Source: Streptomyces sp. NBC_00353
GTDB lineage: Bacteria > Actinomycetota > Actinomycetes > Streptomycetales > Streptomycetaceae
Direction of reading: 5' to 3'
Assembly: GCF_036108815.1 (NCBI RefSeq)
Contig: NZ_CP107985.1
Coordinates: forward strand, 6,383,501 to 6,447,500
Length of the DNA stretch: 64,000 nucleotides
Of the stretch, positions 17,353 to 25,648 are shown in pieces. Numbering within the stretch: position 1 is the first letter of the stretch; each line of letters begins with the position of its first letter. Both the position numbers and the translations under genes were made by a program. A model generated the notes under the pieces. That model was not told the DNA's origin, searched no databases, and saw only the letters and a list, made by a program, of their open reading frames with translations.

Positions 17353-18117
17353 GTGGACTACCTGCTCGACCAGGCACCTGGCGCACCGATCCGCTCCGGC
17401 ATTCCGGAGCACGGCCGTATCCCCAAGTACTACGCCGTGAAGGCTCATGTCTCGCTCCTCATCGAGGAGTTGGGCGAGGGCGGCATGCTGCCCACCGAGC
17501 GTGACCTTGCCGTCCGCTACGAAGTCTCGCGCGAGACAGTGCGTCAGGCACTGCGCGAACTGCTGCTGGAGGGCCGGCTCGCCCGTCAGGGCCGCGGCAC
17601 CGTCGTCGCGGGTCCCAAGCTGGAGCAGCCGCTCTCCCTCGCCAGCTATACGGAGGGGGTGCGCCGCCAGGGGCGGACCCCGGGCCGTCATCTCATCGGT
17701 CTGGAAAAGTTCCCCTGCACCGCCGCACTCGCCGCCGAGACCGGCGTCGAGCAGGGCGAACCGATCTGGCACCTGGAGCGCGTCCTGCTCGCCGACGACG
17801 ACCGGGTCGGCCTGGAGAGCACGTACGTCTCCGTCGCCCGCGTACCGGACCTGGACACCGAGTTCGACCCCGACTCCTCCTTCTACGCCTACCTCCGCGA
17901 CCGGCTCGGTATCTCGTTCGGCGATGCGGACGAGCGGATCGAGACGGTGCTCGCCACCCCGCGCGAGGCGCTGCTGATCGGTACGCCGCCCGCGCTGCCC
18001 ATGCTGCTGCTCCACCGGATCTCGCGGGACGCGAGCGGGCAGCCGCTGGAACGCGTACGCACCCTCTTCCGCGGCGACCGGTTCTCCTTCACCGCTCACC
18101 TGGGCACGCGCGGCTGA
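17353..18117 (+). CDS. GntR/HutC-family regulator of the phosphonate cluster
   Basis: About 254 residues. The N-terminal winged helix reads MLPTERDLAVRYEVSRETVRQALREL, followed by GRGTVVAGPK and a UTRA ligand-binding domain (LASYTEGVRRQGRTPG ... LLHRISRDASGQPLERVRTLFRG). UTRA regulators commonly sense the substrate of the neighbouring pathway. It lies just before, and on the same strand as, the phosphonate genes, with an operator-like site in the gap. The GTG at 17353 is the best start; ATG 17323 or 17329 are possible. Confidence 0.88.
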   Translation: MDYLLDQAPGAPIRSGIPEHGRIPKYYAVKAHVSLLIEELGEGGMLPTERDLAVRYEVSRETVRQALRELLLEGRLARQGRGTVVAGPKLEQPLSLASYTEGVRRQGRTPGRHLIGLEKFPCTAALAAETGVEQGEPIWHLERVLLADDDRVGLESTYVSVARVPDLDTEFDPDSSFYAYLRDRLGISFGDADERIETVLATPREALLIGTPPALPMLLLHRISRDASGQPLERVRTLFRGDRFSFTAHLGTRG

Positions 18118-18162
18118 CACCGCAGACCGGCGATCGACTTGCATCGATAACGGCAACATAAC

Positions 18163-18174
18163 GGGTCTAGGCCA
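18163..18174. promoter_or_regulatory. GntR/HutC-type operator before the FAD oxidase gene
   Basis: GGGTCTAGGCCA differs at two positions from the DasR-type core TGGTCTAGACCA, the general site of this regulator family. It lies 76 bases before the oxidase start and 46 bases after the GntR stop. The cluster's own regulator is the likelier binder; DasR is possible. Confidence 0.5.
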
Positions 18175-18249
18175 ACCTTGAGGCCCAGTTCACCCTCCCG
18201 TCGCCGTACCGATCCGAACGGGCCACCCGCCCCAAGCAGCGTTGCCGTC

Positions 18250-19374
18250 GTGAGAGTCATCGTCGTAGGAGCCGGCGTGGTGGGAACCATGCACGCCTGG
18301 CACGCAGTGAACCGCGGCCACGAGGTCGTACAGATCGAGCGCGAGAGCGAGGCACGCGGAGCATCGCTCCGCAATTTCGGACAGATCTGGGTCAGTGGCC
18401 GGGCCGGCGGCGAAGAGCTGGAGACCGCCCTCCGCGCCCGCGAGCTGTGGGAGGGCATCGGGGAGCAGGTCCCCGGCCTGGGCTTCCGGCCCTGCGGTTC
18501 GCTGACACCGCTCCGCACCGAGCTGGAGATCGCCGTCGCCGAGGCGGCGGTGGCCCGCCCCGACGCTGCGGCCCGCGGCTACCAGCTGCTCACGGCCGAC
18601 GAGGCCCGCGCCGTCAACCCCGCGCTCCGCGGCGACTTCGTCGCCGCGCTGTGGTGCGAGCGGGACGCCGCCGTCGAGCCGCGCACCGCTCAACTGGCTT
18701 TGAAACAGGCGCTGTTGGCGTCAGGCAGGTACACCTTCCTCGGCGGCCGTGAGGTCCGCGAGGTGGTCGGCGCGGCGTCCGTGCGCGACGACCACGGTGA
18801 CGTGCACACCGGCGACGCCGTCGTCCTGTGCACCGGCGCCTGGCTCGGCGGCCTCGTGCGCGAGCTGGCCGGTCCCGATCTGCCGGTGCGCCGCGTCCGC
18901 CTCCAGATGATGCAGACCGACCCGCTCGGCGAAGCGCTCACCACCTCCGTCGCCGACGCCGACAGCTTCCGCTACTACCCGGCGTACCGGAGCGAGGCGC
19001 TCGACGCCCTCAACGCCGGGCAGGCGCAGGCGCCGACCGCGGCCGAGCACAGGATGCAGCTGCTGATGGTGCAACGCCGGGACGGCGGACTGACCATCGG
19101 CGACACCCACGAGTACGAGCACCCGTTCTCCTTCGACGTCGTCGAGGAGCCGTACGAACACCTCACCCGGGTCGTCGAGTCCTTCCTCGGCCGCCCGCTG
19201 CCGAGGATCCGGCACCGCTGGGCCGGGGTCTACGCCCAGTGCACCGACACCGGCCGCGTCGTCCACCGCCAGCAGGTGAGGGACGGCGTCTGGCTGGTCA
19301 CCGGGCCGGGCGGCCGCGGTATGACCTGCTCGCCCGCCATCGCCGAAACGACCGCCGACGAACTGGACTGGTGA
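18250..19374 (+). CDS. FAD-dependent aminophosphonate oxidase (TIGR03364-like)
   Basis: A 374-residue DAO-family flavoprotein (glycine oxidase-like). The FAD-binding motif VIVVGAGVVGTMHAWHAV is at the N-terminus and the GTGPGGRGMT-like C-terminal flavin motif reads VTGPGGRGMTCSPAIAE. Members of TIGR03364 are linked with phosphonatase-like enzymes, as here, and are proposed or shown to deaminate AEP-like or N-methylated aminophosphonates to the phosphonoaldehyde. The role thus replaces the transaminase PhnW, which is absent. Start GTG 18250. The stop overlaps the next start (GTGA). Confidence 0.85.
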   Translation: MRVIVVGAGVVGTMHAWHAVNRGHEVVQIERESEARGASLRNFGQIWVSGRAGGEELETALRARELWEGIGEQVPGLGFRPCGSLTPLRTELEIAVAEAAVARPDAAARGYQLLTADEARAVNPALRGDFVAALWCERDAAVEPRTAQLALKQALLASGRYTFLGGREVREVVGAASVRDDHGDVHTGDAVVLCTGAWLGGLVRELAGPDLPVRRVRLQMMQTDPLGEALTTSVADADSFRYYPAYRSEALDALNAGQAQAPTAAEHRMQLLMVQRRDGGLTIGDTHEYEHPFSFDVVEEPYEHLTRVVESFLGRPLPRIRHRWAGVYAQCTDTGRVVHRQQVRDGVWLVTGPGGRGMTCSPAIAETTADELDW

Positions 19375-20132
19375 AGAAGTTGAGCAACTCGCAGAAGAAC
19401 GACCGGAAGAACGACCGGAAGAACGACCTGGAGAACGAGCAGAGGAGCAGGCTCAATCTGGTCGTCCTCGACATGGCCGGGACCACCGTCGCCGACGGCG
19501 GCCTCGTCGAGCAGGCCTTCGCCGCCGCCGCACAGCGCCTCGGCGTGCAGCCCGGCTCCGCCGACCACACCGAGAAACTCCACTACGTGCGCGCCACCAT
19601 GGGCGAGTCCAAGATCTCCGTCTTCCGCCACCTCTTCGGCGACGAGGACCGGGCTCAGCAGGCCAACCTCGCGTTCGAGGAGGCGTACGGGGAGCTGGTC
19701 GACGGCGGCCGTATCGCGCCGGTGCCCGGCGCCCGCGAAGCCATCGAGCGGCTCACGGAAGAGGGCCGGACCGTGGCCCTCTCCACCGGTTTCGCCCGCA
19801 CCACCCAGGATGCGATCCTCGCCGCGCTCGGCTGGCAGGACCTGGTGCCGCTGACCCTCTGCCCCGCCGACGCGGGCGGCCGCGGCCGCCCCTACCCGGA
19901 CATGGTCCTCGCCGCGTTCCTGCGCACCGGAGCGGTGGACGGCGTCCAGCAGATCGTGGTCGCGGGGGACACCTCGTACGACATGCTCAGCGGCGTACGC
20001 TCCGGGGCCGGGATCGTCGCCGGGGTGCTGACCGGCGCACACGACAAGGACCAGCTGGAACGCAACGGGGCCACGCACGTACTGGGTTCGGTCGCCGAGC
20101 TGCCGGACCTGATCGCCCGGGCGGAAGCATGA
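19371..20132 (+). CDS. Phosphonatase-like HAD hydrolase (TIGR03351-like)
   Basis: A 253-residue HAD enzyme closest to phosphonoacetaldehyde hydrolase. Motif I is LDMAGTTV (phosphonatases have DxAGT instead of DxDGT), motif II ALSTGFARTT, and motif IV VAGDTSYDMLSGVRSG. The cap contains MGESKISVFRHLFG, whose lysine is the candidate Schiff-base residue. The predicted reaction is C-P bond cleavage of phosphonoacetaldehyde or its hydroxy form. The first 24 residues are an odd hydrophilic run made by a 12-bp tandem repeat. Both ends overlap neighbours by four bases, so translation is coupled. Confidence 0.87.
   Translation: MKKLSNSQKNDRKNDRKNDLENEQRSRLNLVVLDMAGTTVADGGLVEQAFAAAAQRLGVQPGSADHTEKLHYVRATMGESKISVFRHLFGDEDRAQQANLAFEEAYGELVDGGRIAPVPGAREAIERLTEEGRTVALSTGFARTTQDAILAALGWQDLVPLTLCPADAGGRGRPYPDMVLAAFLRTGAVDGVQQIVVAGDTSYDMLSGVRSGAGIVAGVLTGAHDKDQLERNGATHVLGSVAELPDLIARAEA
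19395..19430 (+). repeat. Three 12-bp tandem repeats in the phosphonatase 5' end
   Basis: AAGAACGACCGG occurs twice exactly and a third time as AAGAACGACCTG, encoding KNDR-KNDR-KNDL. It lies before the HAD fold, so it looks like a slipped or expandable linker. Confidence 0.85.
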
Positions 20133-21244
20133 CCGGCACACCCGCACCCGCAGCAGCCGGTCGGACCGCGCAGGGCGGCGGGATCCGGTTCGACGGGGTC
20201 AGCGTCGCGTACGGCAGGAACACCGTCCTCGACCGGCTCGATCTGACCGTCGAACCCGGCGAGGTCATGGCGCTGCTCGGGCCCTCCGGATCCGGCAAGA
20301 CCACCGCCCTGCGCGCCGTCGCCGGCTTCGTCCGGCCCGCCTCCGGGCGGGTCTGGCTCGGCGACCGCGATGTCACCGGGCTGCCACCGCACAAGCGCGG
20401 CATCGGCATGGTCGTCCAGCAGTACGCGCTCTTCCCGCACATGCGGGTCCAGGACAACGTCGCCTTCGGCCTCAAGGCCCGCAAGGTCGCAAAGGCCGAG
20501 ATCCCCGCACGGGTCGCCGAAGCCCTCGAACTCGTCGGCATGGCCGCGTACGCCAAGCGCTACCCGCGCGAGCTCTCCGGCGGTCAGCAGCAGCGCGTCG
20601 CCATCGCCCGCGCGCTCGCCGTCCGCCCCGGTGTCCTGCTGCTCGACGAACCGCTCTCCGCGCTCGACGCCCGGCTGCGCTCCGGGATGCTCGCCGAACT
20701 GGCCCGCCTGCACCGGGAGTTGCCGGACGTCTCCATCCTGTACGTGACCCATGACCAGGTCGAGGCGCTGACCCTCGCCGACCGGATCGCGGTCATGGAC
20801 AAGGCGCGACTGCAGGACTGCGGCACCCCGCAGGAGCTGTACCGCCGCCCGCGTACGGAGTTCACCGCGTCGTTCGTCGGCAACGCCAACCTGCTGCCGG
20901 TCACCGTCGCCGGGACCGCGGGCACCGTGGAGTTCGCCGGGCGCAGGCTCGACGTACCGACCGGCGAGGCGGCCGACGGCGTCACCGCCACCCTCTGCGT
21001 CCGGCCCCACCTGGTCGGACTCGGCGACGGGCCCAACGCGCTGACCGGCGCCCTCGCCGAGGTCCAGTGGCGCGGCTCCACCCATCGGCTGTACGTCGAC
21101 GTCGAAGGCCACCGGATCAAGGCCGACCTCCCCGAACTGCGCGACACTCCGGCGCTCGGCGACCGGGTCACCCTGCACTTCGCCGCCGAGGACGCGGTGC
21201 TGCTCCCGGCCGGCGCCGGGGTCGGGGGAGGAGTTCGTGCCTAG
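20129..21244 (+). CDS. ABC transporter ATP-binding protein, 2-AEP type (PhnT-like)
   Basis: A 371-residue PotA-type ATPase. Walker A GPSGSGKTT at about residues 50-58, Q-loop VVQQYALFP, signature LSGGQQQRVAIARAL, Walker B VLLLDEPLSALDA, and H-loop YVTHDQVEALT. The C-terminal part is a TOBE domain. It energises the two permeases that follow. The start overlaps the hydrolase stop (ATGA) and the end overlaps the permease start. The transported compound is inferred from the linked phosphonate enzymes and the PhnS-like binding protein. Confidence 0.9.
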   Translation: MTGTPAPAAAGRTAQGGGIRFDGVSVAYGRNTVLDRLDLTVEPGEVMALLGPSGSGKTTALRAVAGFVRPASGRVWLGDRDVTGLPPHKRGIGMVVQQYALFPHMRVQDNVAFGLKARKVAKAEIPARVAEALELVGMAAYAKRYPRELSGGQQQRVAIARALAVRPGVLLLDEPLSALDARLRSGMLAELARLHRELPDVSILYVTHDQVEALTLADRIAVMDKARLQDCGTPQELYRRPRTEFTASFVGNANLLPVTVAGTAGTVEFAGRRLDVPTGEAADGVTATLCVRPHLVGLGDGPNALTGALAEVQWRGSTHRLYVDVEGHRIKADLPELRDTPALGDRVTLHFAAEDAVLLPAGAGVGGGVRA

Positions 21245-22142
21245 CGCCGTGACCGGAGACATTTCCTCGGGTGCGTCCGGCAGCGGCCTTGTCCTCAACC
21301 GCCGGACGGGCTCGAAGTACCGCATGGCCCCCCGGTTCGTGTGGGTGTTGCCGCCCGTTGCCGTTCTTGCTCTTGTCTTCCTCTATCCGCTGGTCCTCGT
21401 CGTCCAGCAGTCCGTCAGCCCGGACGAGGGCGGCACCTCGCTCGCCCCGTACGGCGACGTCTTCGCCTCCGCGTCATTCCGCTCGGCGCTGACCACCACC
21501 GTCTGGCTCGCCGTCGGCTCGACCGCCGGCTGTCTGGTGCTCGGCCTCGTCCTCGCCCTGGTGATCGCGTTCGTACCGTTCCCCGGCGGCAGGGCGGTCG
21601 CCAGGTTCATCGACGTCTTCCTCTCCTTCCCGTCCTTCCTGATCACCCTCGCCCTGCTGTTCATCTACGGCACCGTGGGCATGGCCAACGGCGTCTGGAG
21701 GGATGCCACCGGAGCGGCGGACGGGCCCTTCCACTTCCTCACCACCCCGTGGGGCGTCCTCCTCGCGGAGATCACGTACTTCACCCCGTTCGTGATGCGG
21801 CCACTGCTCGCCGCGTTCTCGCAGCTCGACACCGCACAGCTGGAGGTCGCCTCCTCCCTGGGCGCGAAGCCGGCCCGGATCGTGCGGCAGGTGATCCTCC
21901 CCGAGGCGCTGCCGGCGCTCGCCGCGGGCGGCTCCCTCGTCCTCGTGATGTGCCTCAACGAGTTCGGGATCGTGCTGTTCACCGGGGCCAAAGGGGTCAC
22001 GACCCTGCCGATGCTCGTCTACGGCAAGGCGATCCTGGAGTCCGACTACCCGGCCGCCTGTGCCGTCGCCGTCGTCAACATCGCGATCTCCGTGGGTCTC
22101 TACAGCCTGTATCGGATGGTGAGCCGCCGTGTTGGTGCATAG
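21237..22142 (+). CDS. ABC permease of the aminophosphonate transporter (PhnU-like)
   Basis: A 301-residue permease with six membrane segments and the EAA loop (LEVASSLGAKPARIVRQVILPEALP). It starts at GTG 21237, eight bases inside the ATPase gene, with GGGAGGAG upstream. The first 30 residues are unusual: GLVLNRRTGSK is encoded by a copy of the dispersed CGCCGGACGGGCT repeat, so the element appears to have been built into the N-terminus. If so, translation could instead begin at ATG 21324 (MAPRFVWVLPP). Confidence 0.88.
   Translation: MPSAVTGDISSGASGSGLVLNRRTGSKYRMAPRFVWVLPPVAVLALVFLYPLVLVVQQSVSPDEGGTSLAPYGDVFASASFRSALTTTVWLAVGSTAGCLVLGLVLALVIAFVPFPGGRAVARFIDVFLSFPSFLITLALLFIYGTVGMANGVWRDATGAADGPFHFLTTPWGVLLAEITYFTPFVMRPLLAAFSQLDTAQLEVASSLGAKPARIVRQVILPEALPALAAGGSLVLVMCLNEFGIVLFTGAKGVTTLPMLVYGKAILESDYPAACAVAVVNIAISVGLYSLYRMVSRRVGA
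21291..21317 (+). repeat. Dispersed GTCCTCAA-CGCCGGACGGGCT repeat, copy within a permease gene
   Basis: A single half-element in frame within the permease coding sequence. It matches the copies at 47891 and 59091 almost base for base over about 25 bases. Other copies in this window lie between genes. Confidence 0.75.
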
Positions 22143-22926
22143 CCGTACCGGGAAGTGGGCCACCTGGACCGTCTTCTTCCTGCTCTTCGTCCCACTGTTC
22201 GCACTGCCCCTGCTGGTGATCGTCGCCGCGTCGTTCACCACCAACTGGTCCGGTGCCTTCCCCTCGGGCCCGACCACCGAGCACTACCGGGCCGCCACCA
22301 GTGGCGACTCCCTCCAGGCCCTCACCACCAGCCTGATCACCGCCGTCGGCGCCAGCCTGCTCGCCCTCACCATCGGCTCCTGGGCCGCGCTCGCCGCCGC
22401 CACGCTGCGGCGGCGGGGCAAGAGGTTCCTGGACGGGCTGTTCATGCTGCCGGTCGCCGTACCGTCCGTCGTCGTCGGCCTCGCCGTGCTCGTCGCGTTC
22501 AGCAGGCCGCCGATGCTGCTCAACGGCACGCGCTGGATCGTGATCCTGGCGCACACCATTCTTGTCACGGCGTTCGCCTACCAGTCGGTCTCGGCTGCGA
22601 CAGTGCGTCTCGACCCGATGTACGAGCAGGCGGCAGCCAGCCTCGGCGCCCGCCCCTCCTACGTCCTGTGGCGGATCAAGCTGCCGCTCCTGCTGCCCTC
22701 CCTCACGGCCGCCGCGGGGCTCTGCTTCGCCCTGTCCATGGGTGAGCTGAGCGCCACGATGATGCTCTACCCGCCCGACTGGACACCGCTCCCGGTGCAG
22801 ATCTTCGCGGCCACCGACCGTGGCTCGCTCTTCACCGGCGCCGCCGTGGCCGTGGTCCTCATGGGCACGACGCTGCTGGTCCTGCTCGCGGTCTCCCGCA
22901 TCCGCACCAAAGCCTCGTACCGCTGA
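22129..22926 (+). CDS. ABC permease of the aminophosphonate transporter (PhnV-like)
   Basis: A 265-residue permease with six membrane segments and an EAA loop (YEQAAASLGARPSYVLWRIKLPLLLPSL). It starts with GTG 22129, 14 bases inside the previous permease gene. It forms the second half of the heterodimeric channel. Confidence 0.88.
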   Translation: MLVHSRTGKWATWTVFFLLFVPLFALPLLVIVAASFTTNWSGAFPSGPTTEHYRAATSGDSLQALTTSLITAVGASLLALTIGSWAALAAATLRRRGKRFLDGLFMLPVAVPSVVVGLAVLVAFSRPPMLLNGTRWIVILAHTILVTAFAYQSVSAATVRLDPMYEQAAASLGARPSYVLWRIKLPLLLPSLTAAAGLCFALSMGELSATMMLYPPDWTPLPVQIFAATDRGSLFTGAAVAVVLMGTTLLVLLAVSRIRTKASYR

Positions 22927-22965
22927 CACCCCTTACCGAACCAACCTCCAGGAGATGCGACACCC

Positions 22966-24027
22966 ATGCGCAAGAGCCACCTCAAGCCGCTGGCCGCCGT
23001 CACCGGCGCGCTCGCCCTCGCCGCCACCCTCTCCGCCTGCGGCGGTTCCTCCGCCGCCTCCGACGAGAAGATCGTCACCGTCTACAGCGCGGACGGGCTC
23101 AAGGGCGAGAACGGCGACGGCTGGTACGACAAGGTCTTCAAGGACTTCGAGAAGAAGACCGGCATCAAGGTCGAGTACGTGGAGGGCGGCTCCGGCGAGA
23201 TGGTGCAGCGCGCCGCCCGCGAGAAGTCCAACACCCAGGCCGATGTACTGGTCACACTCCCGCCGTTCATCCAGCAGGCCGACTCCAAAGGCCTCCTGAC
23301 GGCGTACGAACCGGCCGGCTCCGACCAGGTCGACGGCGCCGACAAGTCGTCCGACTCCAAGTGGACCTCGGTCGTCAACAACTACTTCGGCTTCGTCTAC
23401 AACAAGAAGGAACTGAAGACCGCGCCCACCACCTGGGACGAGCTCACCGACGCGAAGTACAAGGAGAAGATCCAGTACTCCACCCCCGGAGTCGCCGGTG
23501 ACGGCACGGCCGTACTCATCAAGGCCATGCACGACTTCGGCGGCAAGGAGCCGGCGATGGAGTACCTGAAGAAGCTTCAGGCCAACAACGTCGGCCCGTC
23601 CGCCTCCACCGGCAAGCTCGCCCCCAAGGTCGACAAGGGCGAACTGCTCGTCGCCAACGGCGACGTCCAGATGAACTACGCCCAGTCCAAGGACATGCCG
23701 AACCTCGGCATCTGGTTCCCGGCGAAGTCCGGCTCCAAGCCCACCACGTTCGCCCTGCCCTACGCGGCCGGACTGGTCAGCAAGGCCCCGCACAGCGCCA
23801 ACGGCAAGAAGCTGCTCGACTTCATGCTCTCCGAGCAGGCCCAGAAGGACGTCAGCGAGGTCGGCGGCGGCTTCTCCGCCCGCAAGGACATCGAGGCCAC
23901 CGACGCGAACGCCATCGAGCTCAGCAAGCTGATGGACGGGGTGGAGGTCTTCGAGCCGGACTGGTCGGACATAGACGCCAACCTGGACGGATATGTGGAC
24001 GCCTGGAAGACGGCCACCGGAAGCTGA
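22966..24027 (+). CDS. 2-aminoethylphosphonate-type substrate-binding lipoprotein (PhnS-like)
   Basis: A 353-residue extracellular binding protein. The signal peptide ends in a lipobox (LSAC at about residues 22-25), followed by a Gly/Ser linker. The start of the mature part, VTVYSADGLKGENGDGW, and the run GSGEMVQRAAREKSNTQADV fit the PhnS branch of the iron/spermidine-type binding proteins. It would be tethered to the membrane and feed the two permeases. It is the last gene of the coupled set, 39 bases after the permease, with AGGAG upstream. Confidence 0.87.
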   Translation: MRKSHLKPLAAVTGALALAATLSACGGSSAASDEKIVTVYSADGLKGENGDGWYDKVFKDFEKKTGIKVEYVEGGSGEMVQRAAREKSNTQADVLVTLPPFIQQADSKGLLTAYEPAGSDQVDGADKSSDSKWTSVVNNYFGFVYNKKELKTAPTTWDELTDAKYKEKIQYSTPGVAGDGTAVLIKAMHDFGGKEPAMEYLKKLQANNVGPSASTGKLAPKVDKGELLVANGDVQMNYAQSKDMPNLGIWFPAKSGSKPTTFALPYAAGLVSKAPHSANGKKLLDFMLSEQAQKDVSEVGGGFSARKDIEATDANAIELSKLMDGVEVFEPDWSDIDANLDGYVDAWKTATGS

Positions 24028-24140
24028 CCGCGGCGACCGGCACGGGCCCACCGGCCCGGCACCCTAAAATCGGGGATGTCGGCGCTGCACAACGCGGTGC
24101 CGCCGGCGTCCCCGCACACGGCGTACGGCAGGAGTCCCAC

Positions 24141-24929
24141 ATGGCAGAGCGCAAGCCGATCACATCCTGGCTCACCGACATGGACGGAGTCCTGATCCAC
24201 GAAGGCACGCCGATCCCCGGGGCGGACGCCTTCATAAAGCGGCTGCGGGAGTCCGGGCTGCCGTTCCTGGTGCTCACCAACAACTCGATCTACACGGCAC
24301 GCGACCTGCACGCCCGCTTGGCTCGCATGGGCCTGGACGTGCCGGTGGAGAACATCTGGACCTCCGCCCTGGCCACCGCGAAGTTCCTCGACGACCAGCG
24401 GCCCGGCGGCACCGCGTACGTCATCGGCGAGGCAGGACTCACCACCGCGCTGCACGACATTGGGTACGTCCTCACCGATCATGACCCGGATTACGTCGTC
24501 CTCGGCGAGACTCGAACGTATAGCTTCGAGTCGCTCACCAAGGCGATCCGCCTGATCAACGGCGGGGCCCGCTTCATCTGCACCAACCCGGACGAGACCG
24601 GCCCCTCCGCCGAGGGCCCGCTGCCCGCCACCGGCGCCGTCGCCGCACTGATCACCAAGGCCACCGGCAAGGACCCGTACTTCGCGGGCAAGCCCAACCC
24701 GCTCATGATGCGCACCGGGCTGAACGCGATCGGTGCCCACTCCGAGTCCAGCGCCATGATCGGCGACCGGATGGACACCGATGTGCTCGCGGGCCTGGAG
24801 GCGGGCATGCACACCTTCCTGGTGCTGACCGGTCTGACGACCCCCGCCGACATCGACCGCTACCCCTTCCGGCCGTCCACGGTCGTCGACTCCATCGCCG
24901 ACCTGGTCGGCCTCATCGACGTCGGCTGA
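24141..24929 (+). CDS. HAD-IIA (NagD-like) phosphatase
   Basis: A 262-residue HAD subfamily IIA enzyme. Motif I DMDGVLIHEG at about residues 14-23, motif II LTNNS, motif III lysine in FAGKPNPLMM, motif IV MIGDRMDTDVLAG. Family members dephosphorylate nucleoside monophosphates, sugar phosphates or aryl phosphates. It lies 113 bases after the phosphonate transporter and has its own leader, so a link to phosphonate use is possible but not shown. Confidence 0.88.
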   Translation: MAERKPITSWLTDMDGVLIHEGTPIPGADAFIKRLRESGLPFLVLTNNSIYTARDLHARLARMGLDVPVENIWTSALATAKFLDDQRPGGTAYVIGEAGLTTALHDIGYVLTDHDPDYVVLGETRTYSFESLTKAIRLINGGARFICTNPDETGPSAEGPLPATGAVAALITKATGKDPYFAGKPNPLMMRTGLNAIGAHSESSAMIGDRMDTDVLAGLEAGMHTFLVLTGLTTPADIDRYPFRPSTVVDSIADLVGLIDVG

Positions 24930-25067
24930 GCCCGGCCGGCACCGGCGCGGGCGCGTGCGGGGGAGGGTTTCTGCGAGCCGTTCCCCGCACCCCGACGGAC
25001 CAGCCCCGTCGCCCCAGCGGATGCGAAAACCCGCCGGACGCGTGAACCTGCCTTTAGGAGGTTCACG

Positions 25068-25643
25068 ATGCGTTCCATACCCTTCACGTTCTGTGGAGCC
25101 GCAGTGGTTGCGGTGACACTGATGCCCACCTCAGTCGCACTGGCCGACTCCGGCTCCGGCCAGGAAAAGGACTCACAGACCCGCTCCACCCTCTCGGTGG
25201 ATCCGTCCTCCATCGCCCCCGGGGATGAGGTGGACCTGCAGTTCGACGGCTGCAAGGGCAAGAAGGCCAAAGGGATCTCCGATGCCTTCGACTCCGACGC
25301 CGGCTTCTCGGCCGCCGACGACGGCGGACTCTCCGCCACGGGCAGGATCCGCTCGGACGCCGCGGCCGGCGACTACGACATCTGGGTGACGTGTGACGAC
25401 GACAAGGACACCCGGGTGTCCGGCACCGTCACCGTCGTCGCCCGCGAAGGCGCCGCACCCGTCGCCCCGATCGCCCCGGTCCGCGCAGGCGGCGGCGGCG
25501 CCGCGACGCTCCTTGCCGGTGAGGCCGCCCAGCAGGACGGCCCCGGCGTCGTACACACGGTGATCGGGCTGGTCCTGGCCGCCGTCGCCTCCGTCGCTGT
25601 CGCTTTCCGCAGCTCCCGCCGTCGCCACCCGTCCACGGACTGA
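25068..25643 (+). CDS. Secreted, C-terminally membrane-anchored protein next to a class F sortase
   Basis: A 191-residue protein with a signal peptide (cleavage likely after VALA at about residue 26), an Ig-like extracellular domain of about 90 residues with two conserved cysteines (FDGCKGKK and IWVTCDDD), a Pro/Ala linker, one C-terminal membrane helix and an SRRRHPSTD tail. The layout is that of a sortase substrate, but no LPXTG or LAXTG motif precedes the helix. An AGGAGG ribosome binding site precedes ATG 25068. The sortase gene follows by five bases, so the pair is an operon. Confidence 0.8.
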   Translation: MRSIPFTFCGAAVVAVTLMPTSVALADSGSGQEKDSQTRSTLSVDPSSIAPGDEVDLQFDGCKGKKAKGISDAFDSDAGFSAADDGGLSATGRIRSDAAAGDYDIWVTCDDDKDTRVSGTVTVVAREGAAPVAPIAPVRAGGGGAATLLAGEAAQQDGPGVVHTVIGLVLAAVASVAVAFRSSRRRHPSTD

Positions 25644-25648
25644 ACGAG

